Notes: generated from the sequence alone by a model not told the origin. DNA of 64,000 nucleotides from Leptolyngbya sp. PCC 6406 (GCF_000332095.2 NZ_KI913949.1:4023801-4087800); one strand, 5' to 3'. Shown: positions 42,783 through 51,265, counted from the stretch's first letter. Numbers and translations: made by a program.

Positions 42783-43217
42783 ATGGCAGTACCTAACGTT
42801 ATCCCAGAGTCCAAAGTTAACGTCTTTAAGTTCTACGATAACCATGCGGTCCATGAAGCAATCCTTTTTCAAGGCCGAATTCTAAGGCTGGCGGGTATTT
42901 TCCATAGCAACAAAAAAAGCGAAGCCTTTAATTTTGCCTATACCCTTTGTCAAGAATTCTTCACCCTCATTACGCCGAGTTCCTCGGTGTATCGGGTCTG
43001 GGTCGATATTCGCTGCCGCGATACCTTTAACCTTTCCTTTCCCTTGCCATCGGCCCCTACTACCGCCCAGGCAGCTTCCAATTCCACGAACCTGACATCC
43101 CCGACTCCGAATCAAGTGGTGTCCTTTGACCATGATGCTACTGTTGATGCACCTTATGCACAATCAAGTAACTCAGCGCTAGGGCAAATAAGGCACCTGC
43201 AAGCCCAAGTAGGCTAA
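42783..43217 (+). CDS. Small conserved-looking protein, 144 aa
   Basis: Begins MAVPNVIPESKVNVFKFYDN after a good AAGGA site. The first ~95 residues are well structured (AVHEAILFQGRILRLAGIFHS; AFNFAYTLCQEFFTLITPSS; YRVWVDIRCRDTFNLSF) with no membrane span. The last ~45 residues are Ser/Thr/Asn-rich and disordered and are encoded over the 3' end of the convergent psiE-like gene (80-bp overlap). I do not recognise the family. Upstream motifs hint at phosphate regulation. Confidence 0.65.
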   Translation: MAVPNVIPESKVNVFKFYDNHAVHEAILFQGRILRLAGIFHSNKKSEAFNFAYTLCQEFFTLITPSSSVYRVWVDIRCRDTFNLSFPLPSAPTTAQAASNSTNLTSPTPNQVVSFDHDATVDAPYAQSSNSALGQIRHLQAQVG

Positions 43218-43602
43218 CCCCTGAGACTTTTTCTAAATCCAAAATAATTAGTTTTCGCCCTACCGCCGTGAGGGCAGTGGCCATCACCAGCTCTACCTGC
43301 ACCACATGTTGCCGAATGTAGGCGGTGATATTTTCTAAAATTTCTAAGGCGATGAGCACACTTAGGAACATGCCGAAGATCTCGATCAGGGTGTTCTGGA
43401 GGAAACCGCCATTATCAATGGTCAACAACGAGCTGTAGAGTACAATTCCTAAATCCGCCACCGTTACCAGAATCACCCCCACCATCGCTAGGGAGAGCAC
43501 CTTGGAAACAACTCCCTCCACTTGGCGTAGCCGCTTCAAAAATTGATCATCCTGCCAGTTGTGGACTACCCACTGGAAGGGACGCCTGCGCTGACGAACC
43601 AT
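43138..43602 (-). CDS. psiE: PsiE-family phosphate-starvation-inducible membrane protein
   Basis: A 154-residue protein with a basic N-terminus and four hydrophobic segments (VLSLAMVGVILVTVADLGIVLY; FGMFLSVLIALEILENI; VMATALTAVGRKLIILDL; LLGLAGALFALALSYLIV). ALEILENITAYIRQHVVQVE and ATALTAVGRKLIILDLE are the PsiE-family motif region. Function unknown; named for phosphate-starvation induction in E. coli. The 3' end overlaps the convergent 42783 gene by 80 bp. Confidence 0.85.
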   Translation of the reverse strand: MVRQRRRPFQWVVHNWQDDQFLKRLRQVEGVVSKVLSLAMVGVILVTVADLGIVLYSSLLTIDNGGFLQNTLIEIFGMFLSVLIALEILENITAYIRQHVVQVELVMATALTAVGRKLIILDLEKVSGVSLLGLAGALFALALSYLIVHKVHQQ

Positions 43603-43965
43603 ACTCCTTGTCCTCTAAGGTGCTGCTGAGAGCATACGGGATTTCCGGCCCTCTGCCGAGAGCTGTTTCAGACTCTTTTCGGGTTATGAAGTGGGCCGGG
43701 TTTGATCACAATCGCTACAGGTGGCGTGATCTCGGTTCCGTGTCCGAGTGGGTGCCGAGGACCAAGGCACAGTTTTTAGTACCAGGACTATAGTTTTCCC
43801 TATTGATCTGGCTTGGGGGCTTCAGCAGAATAGAACACTGTGACTTTAGAACACGGCTACATGCTGCGATGGCCCCTCCGGGCCGGTCCCTAACCATCGC
43901 GTTGTCCCCGCCGCACCTATGGTCAGTCAGTGGGCATTTATCCATTGTTGTAATCTACGGAACCC
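43603..43965. other. Intergenic region with a REP-like hairpin
   Basis: Divergent region between psiE and a response regulator. At 43862-43905 it holds a copy of the GCGATGG...CCATCGC hairpin motif also seen at 38075 and partly at 9476. No gene seen. Confidence 0.55.
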
Positions 43966-44658
43966 ATGAGTTCGACGGCAAAATCCAGTGGCGAACACTG
44001 CACCATCTTGGTCGTTGAGGACCATCCCACTACCTTGGCTGGCATTCGCAGCATCCTCAACCGATTCTATGCCAGTGCCCAGGTCACCCATGCCAATACC
44101 TTCGATCAAGCGCTCGCTTCAATTCAAGCGCTTCAGCCAGATTTAGTGATTTTAGATCTGCAAATCCCCCGCCAAGATGGGGATCTGCCCACGACGGAAA
44201 AGGGCATTGAGGTGCTCAAAACCCTGATGCAGACCTATCCCCACCTCAATATTGCCGTCCATAGTTCCTATCTGGATGCCCTGGTCAGGATTCGCCCCGA
44301 CATTGACAACCATCTCGGTGGCTTCACCGTCACAGACAAGGGCCGCTCCACCCAGGAAACCTTTGAACGGTTTGACTGTGCCCTCAAGGGTTACACCCAC
44401 ACTCGCGATATTCGCGGGATGCAGGCAGGACTAGAACTGAAGCCAGAGTGGTTGACGACGTTGGATTTAGCCTGTTGCTCGGGGTTTCAAGACCGTGCGA
44501 TCGCACAAAAACTCCATGTCTCTGAAGGGATGGTGCGGAACTACTGGAGCAAAATTTACGATGTTCTCAGCGTCTATCCAGAGGACGAGCGAGAAGTAGG
44601 CAAAAATCTGCGCGTAATTACCTGCATCAAGGCCCGAGAAAAGGGTCTGATTGCCTAG
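43966..44658 (+). CDS. Response regulator with LuxR-type output
   Basis: A 230-residue protein. Receiver: TILVVEDH, phosphoacceptor LVILDLQIPRQDG with an extended loop, SSYLD, and TDKGR in place of the usual KP. The C-terminal helix-turn-helix is LDLACCSGFQDRAIAQKLHV then SEGMVRNYWSKIYDVL. It precedes a CHASE2-domain gene by about 10 bp; regulator/CHASE2 pairs are frequent in cyanobacteria and the CHASE2 protein is presumably its sensor. The partner is broken here. Confidence 0.88.
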   Translation: MSSTAKSSGEHCTILVVEDHPTTLAGIRSILNRFYASAQVTHANTFDQALASIQALQPDLVILDLQIPRQDGDLPTTEKGIEVLKTLMQTYPHLNIAVHSSYLDALVRIRPDIDNHLGGFTVTDKGRSTQETFERFDCALKGYTHTRDIRGMQAGLELKPEWLTTLDLACCSGFQDRAIAQKLHVSEGMVRNYWSKIYDVLSVYPEDEREVGKNLRVITCIKAREKGLIA

Positions 44659-44668
44659 GATAATAGCT

Positions 44669-45526
44669 ATGATTTCAAACCAGAGTCACCTCCGACAGCT
44701 CAAAACACTCCTGAGACGTTCTCTGAAGTGGCGGGTGGGGTTTGGCATCATTTCCTTGGTCATGTTCACTCGTGCCGTGGGCTTATTTTCTAATCTAGAA
44801 CTGTTGGCTATTGATACCTTTTTTGTCTATAGAGCCGAGGAACGTCCAGATCCCTACATTACGATCATTGGCCTAGATACAGATTATTTGCAGGGGCAGG
44901 AAACCGTATCTGACACCCAACTAATTGAACTCATTCAAACCCTCTATACCCATCAACCAGCGGTGGTGGGATTAAACCTAACGCGGGAAGCACTGCCCAG
45001 TAAAGATCGCCAGACCCTATTGACACTATTTGCAGATCATTCCACCCTCATTAGTGTGGAGAAGATTTTACCACCGAACCCTACATTTCCTTTGGAAGGG
45101 TTGCCGGAGAAGACTGCCAAGGCTCAAATCGGCTTCAATGATCAATCCATCGATAGGGATGGTAGGTTACGGCGGATGTTCCTGGGTCTTGAGGATTCCA
45201 ATAGGCAGTTCAAAAAGTCCTTTTCCCTGACTATTTGTGAAGTCTACCTATCTACCCAGGGCTATGAGCTGGTGAATGGCCATATTGATCAGGATGCAAT
45301 GCGCTTTGAAAGACCCCTGAAAGGGCGACAAATGCGCCAGAGGCCCGTAGGTGTAGAAATTCCTAGATTGATCCCCAGTTCTGGTGGCTATACCCGAGAA
45401 TTGGGGATTCAAGGGGTGCAAACCCTAGTAAACTTTCGGGCCGGAACCCGCCCCTTTGAGGTGATTAATGCTTCTGACTTGGGCACTATCCTATTAAAGA
45501 GTGAGAGCCTCAAATCCCCTGGATAA
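44669..45526 (+). pseudogene. CHASE2-domain sensor protein, truncated by an IS
   Basis: One N-terminal span (VGFGIISLVMFTRAVGLFSN) leads to a periplasmic CHASE2 domain (LLAIDTFFVYRAEERPDPYI, IIGLDTDYLQ, VVGLNLTRE, QIGFNDQSIDRDGRLRRMFL, VNFRAG). CHASE2 is a ligand-sensing domain. The last native residues are about GTILLK at 45500; the remaining residues and stop come from the end of the insertion sequence (45501-46530). The C-terminal membrane spans and any kinase or cyclase output are missing, and no continuation is seen beyond the IS. Start ATG 44669 is taken. Confidence 0.85.
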
Positions 45527-46159
45527 TAGGATTTCAGAGAGTTTCAAGGGGCGCTGAATGAATCCCATGGCCATGGCAGGCGTCGTCCGTTTCTCCAAAC
45601 TCCAATGGGGCCGCACCCAGTTGTGCATCAGACGCTGGACATTCAAAGCTCGCTGCAAGCCCTCCACCTGCTTGGCATAGTGATTCTGCCGCCTGCGATA
45701 GGCTGTTGCCCGTCGCCTCAAGGCACTGTTGAAGGCTTCCAGGTGATTGGCGTGGACCTCGCTGAGGGCACTGAGGGCCGTCCAAGGATGCTCAACTTTG
45801 AGCCACTCTACCCTGGGTTCACCTTGAGAGCCTTTGATCTTGATGGCCACCTCTAACCCCTCCCGCCACACCTTGCGATAGGGATAGGCATCGCTGCTGA
45901 GGTGGCTCGGTAGATAGACGCTGGCCAGTTTCCACAATTCCTTGCCATAGCGACGTTCACCGTCGGTAAACCAGCGAATCCAAAGGCTGGGTTCTGCCCA
46001 TTGCCACGCCCGTTGCACCCCTTCCTCAAACAACTGAGCCTGCTTGAGTCCAGCGCTGGCTTCTAGCCAGTAGCGACTCTCTCGCTCAATGAAGCTAATA
46101 GTCCATCCCTCGGAGGCTTCGGGGGGGAAGGTTCTCACCGACGCGGGTGTAGAGTTCAT
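45494..46159 (-). CDS. IS1-like transposase C-terminal part (InsB-like)
   Basis: Carries the remaining DDE residues (IRWFTDGERRYG; NHLEAFNSALRRR) and the conserved HNWVRPHWSLEKRTTPAMA end. It overlaps the first frame by 65 bp. The frame used here lies +1 relative to the first, joined at CCCCCCC, so the full protein would need +1 slippage, transcriptional slippage, or a single-C indel. The apparent independent start is probably not used. Confidence 0.85.
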   Translation of the reverse strand: MNSTPASVRTFPPEASEGWTISFIERESRYWLEASAGLKQAQLFEEGVQRAWQWAEPSLWIRWFTDGERRYGKELWKLASVYLPSHLSSDAYPYRKVWREGLEVAIKIKGSQGEPRVEWLKVEHPWTALSALSEVHANHLEAFNSALRRRATAYRRRQNHYAKQVEGLQRALNVQRLMHNWVRPHWSLEKRTTPAMAMGFIQRPLKLSEILLSRGFEALTL

Positions 46160-46530
46160 CGCCTTCTATCGTGACCTCTCCGCCCTCTGGGGCAGGGGGT
46201 GACCAGGCGGGCAGATGAGACGATAACCGTTCTTCCCAGGGGGTAATACTGCTGGGAGATGTCCCCACCACCCTGGCAGCAGCTCTGATGCCGAGTCCTT
46301 CGTGGCGGGCATTGAGGGCCATCTCTACGGTGGTGACTGGGGTGCGCAGGCGGGCCATGGGGGTGCCGCTGCGTTCATTGAAGCGACGACCACAGGTTTT
46401 ACAGAGGTATTGTTGAAGGACTTGACCCGTCTTGAGGGGTTTGGTGCCATTCTTGACGATGGCCTCACTCTGACAATGGATACAGTTCATTGGACTTAAA
46501 GGCTTGCTGTATCTACAGTCTAGCTCTCAC
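45501..46530 (-). mobile_element. IS1-like insertion sequence, 1,030 bp
   Basis: Bounded by GTGAGAGC and GCTCTCAC (8-bp perfect terminal inverted repeats). It encodes a zinc-finger protein and an overlapping DDE-type transposase on the minus strand. The flanking bases ATTAAAGA and TCCCTAAG do not form a clean target duplication, which suggests a deletion next to the element. It interrupts the CHASE2 gene and abuts a vapC fragment. Confidence 0.9.
46095..46490 (-). CDS. IS1-like transposase N-terminal part (InsA-like)
   Basis: 131 residues with an N-terminal zinc finger (CIHCQSEAIVKNG, LCKTCGRRFNE), an HTH-like region (IRAAARVVGTSPSSITPWEE), and the first catalytic Asp in TIEGDELYT. It ends shortly after a run of seven C (minus strand, about 46121-46127). 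Shifting frame there joins it to the second reading frame. Confidence 0.88.
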   Translation of the reverse strand: MNCIHCQSEAIVKNGTKPLKTGQVLQQYLCKTCGRRFNERSGTPMARLRTPVTTVEMALNARHEGLGIRAAARVVGTSPSSITPWEERLSSHLPAWSPPAPEGGEVTIEGDELYTRVGENLPPRSLRGMDY

Positions 46531-46540
46531 TCCCTAAGAT

Positions 46541-46744
46541 GACAGTGCCTGTAGAGCAGTGCCATTGGGCAGAGAAACAGCAACAATATATGCCCAAACG
46601 CGGTTAGCGTTGAAGCGCAAAGGGCGACCAATTCCAATGAATGATGTGTGGATTGCTGCTCAATGCCTAGAACATGGTTGGGTTTTAGTGAGTGATGACA
46701 CTGATTTCGATTATGTGGATGGATTGATATTGGAGCATTGGTAG
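46541..46744 (+). pseudogene. VapC-type PIN-domain toxin, C-terminal fragment
   Basis: An in-frame fragment reading DDSACRAVPLGRETATIYAQ and then GRPIPMNDVWIAAQCLEHGW, VLVSDDTDFDYVDGLILEHW. It is the C-terminal half of a PIN-domain ribonuclease, including the NDxWIAA and DxDF motifs. The N-terminal half with the first catalytic Asp is missing, cut at the end of the IS element 10 bp upstream. No antitoxin is seen beside it. Non-functional. Confidence 0.85.
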
Positions 46745-47250
46745 CAAAGTTAAGGATGTGTCTATGCCAGCCAGCTAACAATCCCGCTATTGAAGCCATC
46801 CATGTAAACAATGCTGCGCTTAGCCAAAGTTTCTCGCCTTTCCAAATCCAAAGCCAAAGCCTATCCTCTGCAAGTTGACAGACTTTGGATTTTTTAAACT
46901 TAGAGGTAGCCGTATAGGCTCTGCCTAGACTCAGACTTAGGGTTACCCCTGATTTGTAGCGCGGCCATCCTGCGGTGCATTGCTTCGCGTGGGCGAAGCA
47001 ATGCACCCTACGGAACCCTAAAAATTAAGCTTGACGCTGCACTAGGCACCAGAGGTAATGCATTCACTGGCAAATTCGTAGCGTTTGGCCTGAATGAGAT
47101 CAAAATCGAAATGGTGCGATCGCTAGGGGGCATAGCCATGGGATGCCTGTCTCAGCCGATGGCCCCAGTGTAAGGGGCAGGGCTGACCAATGACCTGCCG
47201 CACCTTTACACGTCTTTATGAGTAGGCAAGTCCAGCTAAACTTGCGTTAG
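46745..47250. other. Intergenic region with a dispersed repeat
   Basis: Around 46965-47045: GGTGCATTGCTTCGCG, its partner CGAAGCAATGCACC, then ACGGAACCCTAAAAATTAAG. The same phrases occur at 60050-60150 and partly at 59446-59500. No gene; a minus frame at 46527-47006 spans the vapC fragment in antisense and is not real. Confidence 0.6.
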
Positions 47251-47279
47251 GCTAATGATTAGTTTAGCTAACCATTAGC
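47251..47279. promoter_or_regulatory. Candidate MarR operator
   Basis: GCTAATGATTAG and CTAACCATTAGC form a 12-bp inverted repeat with one mismatch around TTTAG. It ends 8 bases before the marR-type start codon. This size and location suit MarR-family autoregulation. Confidence 0.75.
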
Positions 47280-47287
47280 GCTGCCTG

Positions 47288-47749
47288 ATGAGCCCAGTCA
47301 TTCCCCAGGACGTTGTCACACCCGCCCAATGCGCCACTGACATCATGGCGGTGATTCCCGCCATGACCCGATTTTTGCGGGCAGAGCTTCGCAGCCACGG
47401 CCAGCCGCACTTTTCCCTCTCCCAACTGCGGGTGTTGTATTTCCTCCGTCGCCAGCCCCACTCCTCCCTATCTGAAGTGGCGGATTATCTGGATGTTACC
47501 CGTCCCACCATGTCCGCCATGGTCGAGCGCCTCGTGCAGCGCGGCTTGGTGCAGCGCATCGACAATCCCCAGGAGCGGCGGCGAGTTGCCCTGACCTTAA
47601 CTGCGGCGGGACTCGCTGAGATGGAGCAGGTGTACGGATCCACCGTGGCCACCGTGGCGCAGCGAATCGAGGTGCTTTCTGAAGAGAAACTGCATCAGGT
47701 CAGGGTGGGGTTGGCCATTCTCGGCGACCTGTTTGAGGAGACCCGTTGA
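47288..47749 (+). CDS. MarR-family transcription regulator
   Basis: A 153-residue winged-helix repressor. FSLSQLRVLYFLRRQPHSSL, SEVADYLDVTRPTMSAMVER (recognition helix) and the wing NPQERRRVALTLTAAG are typical. A near-perfect inverted repeat directly upstream of its start is the likely operator. The ABC-2 exporter 490 bp downstream on the same strand is the likely regulated target. The space between them is filled by repeats. Confidence 0.92.
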   Translation: MSPVIPQDVVTPAQCATDIMAVIPAMTRFLRAELRSHGQPHFSLSQLRVLYFLRRQPHSSLSEVADYLDVTRPTMSAMVERLVQRGLVQRIDNPQERRRVALTLTAAGLAEMEQVYGSTVATVAQRIEVLSEEKLHQVRVGLAILGDLFEETR

Positions 47750-47814
47750 GGGGAGTGGAGGGGTGTGAGGGTGGATGGGTAGGGGGTGAAGGGTGAAGGG
47801 TGAAGGGGTGACCA

Positions 47815-48147
47815 CAAGGGATTGCCCCTACGCAATCTATCTGTCACCTGCTGCATTGGGCGGGGAAACCGCGCCCCTACCCAAACCCCAACACAGTTAA
47901 TACCAAATCCGAGTCACATAACCCCGATTCCCAAACGGTCAAACTGTAGAGGCGAATGGCATTCACCCTTTTGAATCGGGGGTAACTAAGCAGGATTTAG
48001 TATAAGTCACTGTCCACCGTTCCCTAAAGCACATACCTGGATTGGTGGGCGATGCCCACCCTACGGTTCTGTCACCCCCTGCATTGGGCGCGGAAACCGC
48101 GCCCCTACGGCATCAATTCAAAACTCAAAACTCAAAACTCCTAGAAC
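47815..48147. repeat. Left arm of a long inverted repeat (interrupted by a small element)
   Basis: From AAGGGATTGCCCCTACG through TCTATCTGTCACCTGCTGCA, GGGCGGGGAAACCGCGCCC, ACACAGTTAA, then after a 104-bp insertion CACTGTCCACCGTTCCC, ACATACCTGGATTGG, a second GGGCGCGGAAACCGCGCCC, to CAAAACTCAAAACTCCT. Every block reappears inverted at 52168-52386. It separates marR from the exporter genes. Confidence 0.85.
47900..48003. repeat. Small element inserted in the left inverted-repeat arm
   Basis: 104 bp with ends ATACCAAATCC and GGATTTAGTAT; further inside, CCCCGATTC pairs with GAATCGGGG. The right arm at 52168-52386 shows the empty site (ACAGTTAAGGCACTGTCC, read inverted), so the insertion boundaries are clear. 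A similar TAATACCAAA end lies near 62945. Confidence 0.8.
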
Positions 48148-48237
48148 CTGTCCCCCCTCACCCCTAAGCCCTCCGGGCAGGCTTCGCCAACACTCCCCCA
48201 CCCCAACACTCCCCCACCCCATCACTCCCCCACTCCC

Positions 48238-49050
48238 ATGCCCATCCTCACCCTCCACGACCTCACCAAATCCTTCGGTTCTAGAGCCGCTGTTGATGCC
48301 TTCAGTCTGTCGGTGGAGGCGGGGGAGGTGTTTGGTCTACTGGGGCCGAATGGTGCCGGAAAAAGTACCCTGATCAAGATGCTGATTACCCTGTTGCCCG
48401 CTAGTGCCGGTCAGGCGCTGGTGGCAGGGTACGATATTGCCCGCCAGCCCATGGCGGTGCGACGGTGTATTGGCTATGTGCCCCAAGCCCTGTCGGTGGA
48501 TGGCACCCTGACGGGCCATGAAAATCTGTTGATTTTGGCCAAGCTCTACGGCGTGCCCTCCCGGCAGCGGCGGCAGCGGATCAAGGCTGCCCTGCATTAT
48601 GTGGGGTTAGAGTCGGTGGCCCAGCGGTTGGTGAATACCTATTCCGGGGGCATGATTCGGCGGTTGGAAATTGCCCAGGCCACCCTGCACCATCCCCTGA
48701 TCCTATTTCTGGATGAGCCCACGGTGGGGCTAGATCCGGTGGCCCGCAAGGCGATGTGGGAACTGATCCTACAACTGCGACGGGATCACAATACGACGGT
48801 TTTTTTGACTACCCACTTTATGGACGAGGCGGATGCCCTGTGCGATCGCATTGCCATTCTGTACCAGGGGCAGCAGGTGGCCATCGGTACCCCCGACAGC
48901 CTCAAGGCATCCCTGCATCACCGGGATGCCACCCTGGATGATGTCTTCATCCATTACACCGGGGACGATCTCGCCACTAACGCTATTCAGGAAAAGGGAA
49001 ACTACAGTGACACTTCAACCACACGACGCAGCGCGCAACGGCTGGGCTAG
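48238..49050 (+). CDS. ABC exporter ATPase (DrrA-like)
   Basis: A 270-residue nucleotide-binding subunit. Walker A GPNGAGKSTLIKM, the Q-loop at GYVPQALS, signature YSGGMIRRLEIAQ, Walker B ILFLDEPTVGLDP, and the H-loop TTHFMDEAD, all intact. The C-terminal LDDVFIHYTGDDL is typical of the DrrA/antibiotic-export group. It pairs with the ABC-2 permease whose start overlaps its end by 44 bp. Probably controlled by the upstream MarR regulator. Confidence 0.93.
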   Translation: MPILTLHDLTKSFGSRAAVDAFSLSVEAGEVFGLLGPNGAGKSTLIKMLITLLPASAGQALVAGYDIARQPMAVRRCIGYVPQALSVDGTLTGHENLLILAKLYGVPSRQRRQRIKAALHYVGLESVAQRLVNTYSGGMIRRLEIAQATLHHPLILFLDEPTVGLDPVARKAMWELILQLRRDHNTTVFLTTHFMDEADALCDRIAILYQGQQVAIGTPDSLKASLHHRDATLDDVFIHYTGDDLATNAIQEKGNYSDTSTTRRSAQRLG

Positions 49051-49843
49051 ACCCAACCCCATCGGCTTTGCCATCTATGAATTTGGCACCAAAGCCTTGG
49101 TGGCGGCGGAGCTGGAAATCCGCAAGCTGCGCCACGACCCAATTCAACTCCTGACCCGCGCGGTGCAGCCCGTGCTATGGCTGACCATTTTTGGCCAGGT
49201 GTTTACCCAGGTGCGGGGCATTCCCACCGGGAACCTCAGCTATATGGACTTCATGACACCGGGGATTTTGGCCCAAAGCGTCCTGTTTATGTCGATTTTC
49301 ACGGGGCTGCTCGTGATTTGGGAAAAAGACTTGGGCATTTTGCACAAGCTAATGGTAAGCCCAGCGCCCCACTCGGCCCTGGTACTGGGAAAAACCATGG
49401 GGGCAGGGGTGCGGTGTCTGTCTCAACTGGTGATTGTCTACGGGGTAGCGGCGGCGTTGCGGGTTAATCTCGACTGGCATCCCCTGGCAATCCTGGGAGT
49501 TGCGATCGCAGTCATGGTAGGAGCCGCCCTCTTCTCAGCCCTGTCCCTGATGGTTGCCTGCTGGGCCAAAACCCATGAGCGGGTGATGGGGGTGGGCCAA
49601 CTGCTGATGATGCCCCTCTTTTTTGCCAGCAATGCCATTTATCCGATTTCGATTATGCCGCCGTGGCTGCAAATCCTATCCCGGTTGAACCCGCTGACCT
49701 ATTTGGTAGATGCCCTGCGGCATCTGATGCTAACGGAGCCCGCAGGCAACTACAGCCTCCTGCTTGATTTCGCCGTGTTGCTCAGCGTCACCACGGTTCT
49801 CATTGCCGGGTGTGGCCAGCTTTATCCGCGATTAGTGCGATAG
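49007..49843 (+). CDS. ABC-2 type exporter permease
   Basis: A 278-residue membrane subunit with six hydrophobic segments. LTRAVQPVLWLTIFGQVFT, MTPGILAQSVLFMSIFTGL, and the ABC-2 signature region NAIYPISIMPPWLQILSRLN then PLTYLVDALRHLM are characteristic. It starts at GTG 49007 (VTLQPHDAAR) after AGGAAAAGGG, inside the 3' end of the ATPase gene, so the two are translationally coupled. Substrate unknown; lipids, drugs or secondary metabolites are typical. Confidence 0.9.
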   Translation: MTLQPHDAARNGWARPNPIGFAIYEFGTKALVAAELEIRKLRHDPIQLLTRAVQPVLWLTIFGQVFTQVRGIPTGNLSYMDFMTPGILAQSVLFMSIFTGLLVIWEKDLGILHKLMVSPAPHSALVLGKTMGAGVRCLSQLVIVYGVAAALRVNLDWHPLAILGVAIAVMVGAALFSALSLMVACWAKTHERVMGVGQLLMMPLFFASNAIYPISIMPPWLQILSRLNPLTYLVDALRHLMLTEPAGNYSLLLDFAVLLSVTTVLIAGCGQLYPRLVR

Positions 49844-49972
49844 CTCAGGCCAGGGGGAGGGCCGAATCGACCCTCCCCATAACGCGGCTTTCCTTGCCAC
49901 CCGTCCCTGGGCTCTTGTGGCGCTGGTGAAGCTGAGACAAGATGGAACGTATTCCCCCAACCCATCGTGGCC

Positions 49973-50437
49973 ATGCCAGAGGAAAAATTAGCGGTAAAAC
50001 AACCAGATGCCGACTCCTCCGCGTCCCTTTTCTGGCCTCGGCGGATTTGGGGTGGGGGTTTGGTACTTCTGGGTTACCTACTCTCTCCTCTCTGCTGGTG
50101 GAACGATGTCGTGTTCAATCTGCCCCTGGCCCTGGGTTTTGGCTACCTGCTCAGCCGCGTCTACCCCGATGCCCTGATTCCGCTGACGGTAGTGGGCTAC
50201 TGGCTTTCTAATGTGGCCGGATTTATGTTGATGCAGCAGGGGGCTGTCACCGCTTTACACCGGGATACCTCTGATACCCCTAACCATAGCCTGCGGAATG
50301 GCCTAATCACCTCTACCCTTTACACCGTCGTAATTGTGGCGCTGCTGCAATTTCATATCCTCGACACCCCCGACTTTCTGGGTGAGGAGTTGAGCCCCAC
50401 CCTCACCTCTATGCTGCCGGACTGGCTACCCTTATGA
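49973..50437 (+). CDS. Unknown membrane protein, 154 aa
   Basis: Starts MPEEKLAVKQ at ATG 49973 (a GTG two codons earlier is also possible). Four hydrophobic segments: GGLVLLGYLLSPLCWW, LPLALGFGYLLSRVY, IPLTVVGYWLSNVAGFMLM and STLYTVVIVALLQFHIL. It follows the exporter genes by 129 bp in the same direction and ends 17 bp from the convergent potC. Family not recognised. Confidence 0.6.
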   Translation: MPEEKLAVKQPDADSSASLFWPRRIWGGGLVLLGYLLSPLCWWNDVVFNLPLALGFGYLLSRVYPDALIPLTVVGYWLSNVAGFMLMQQGAVTALHRDTSDTPNHSLRNGLITSTLYTVVIVALLQFHILDTPDFLGEELSPTLTSMLPDWLPL

Positions 50438-50454
50438 CCCTTATGAGCAGATCC

Positions 50455-51264
50455 CTAGGTTCCTTGTTTGCGGGCGAGGAAACGGTAGGCAAAAAATGCG
50501 ATCGCAATCATAGAGAACGAAAACAGGGTCGTCAGGGTTCCTAGGGCATAGAGAGCCGGAGACGTGACATTGGTGGTCATGCCAAAGATTTCCAGGGGTA
50601 GCGTGTTGTACTGGCCCGACACCAGGGAAGTCCGAGTAAATTCGTCATAGGACAGGGTAAAGGTCAGCATCCCCACCCCGATCAAACTGGGGGCGATCAA
50701 GGGCATGACAATTTCCCAGAAGGTCTTCACATCCGAGGCCCCCAGATCCCGCGCCGCCTCCTCATAGGACGGGTTAAAGCGGTTGAAAATCCCCAGCATG
50801 ATCAAAAAGGCAATGGGCAGCGTCCAAGACAGGTGGGCTCCCAGGCCCGAAGTCAGCCAGTTCGTCGGCCAGCCAAACACCTGAAACATCACCCCAATCC
50901 CCAGAGAGATCAACACACTGGGGACAATCAGGCTAGAGATGGTCAAGTAAAACAGCCCGTTTGCCCCCCGAAAGCGATCGCGGAAGGCCATGCTGGAAAG
51001 CACCGACACCGTCGCCGCCAAAACCGTCACGATGGCCCCCAGCACCAGCGATCGTTGAAACGGCTCCACAAAATTGCCCACCCGCTGTTCTTGAAACACC
51101 TGCCCCAGCCAGTAGAAGCCAAAGCTTCGCACCGGGAAGGTCAGGGCTCCATCCGGTCCCTGGAGAGACAGGATAAAAATGGTGAGCATGGGACCGTAGA
51201 GAAACAGCACGAACAGCCCAAAGAATCCAGCCAAGAGGTAGAAAGATAGCGATCGCGGTTTCAC
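50455..51264 (-). CDS. potC: Polyamine-type ABC transporter permease (PotC-like)
   Basis: A 269-residue inner-membrane permease with six spans. The EAA loop YEEAARDLGASDVKTFWEIV then MPLIAPSLIGVG matches the PotC/PotI type. The start is GTG 51264, one base after the potB stop. Last gene of a minus-strand potA-potD-potB-potC order. The substrate is probably spermidine/putrescine, but related families carry other small cations. Confidence 0.88.
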   Translation of the reverse strand: MKPRSLSFYLLAGFFGLFVLFLYGPMLTIFILSLQGPDGALTFPVRSFGFYWLGQVFQEQRVGNFVEPFQRSLVLGAIVTVLAATVSVLSSMAFRDRFRGANGLFYLTISSLIVPSVLISLGIGVMFQVFGWPTNWLTSGLGAHLSWTLPIAFLIMLGIFNRFNPSYEEAARDLGASDVKTFWEIVMPLIAPSLIGVGMLTFTLSYDEFTRTSLVSGQYNTLPLEIFGMTTNVTSPALYALGTLTTLFSFSMIAIAFFAYRFLARKQGT

Positions 51265-51265
51265 C

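Noticed and set aside
46527..47006. 159-codon minus frame across the vapC fragment.
   Set aside because: Antisense to the PIN-domain remnant and to repeats; not protein-like.
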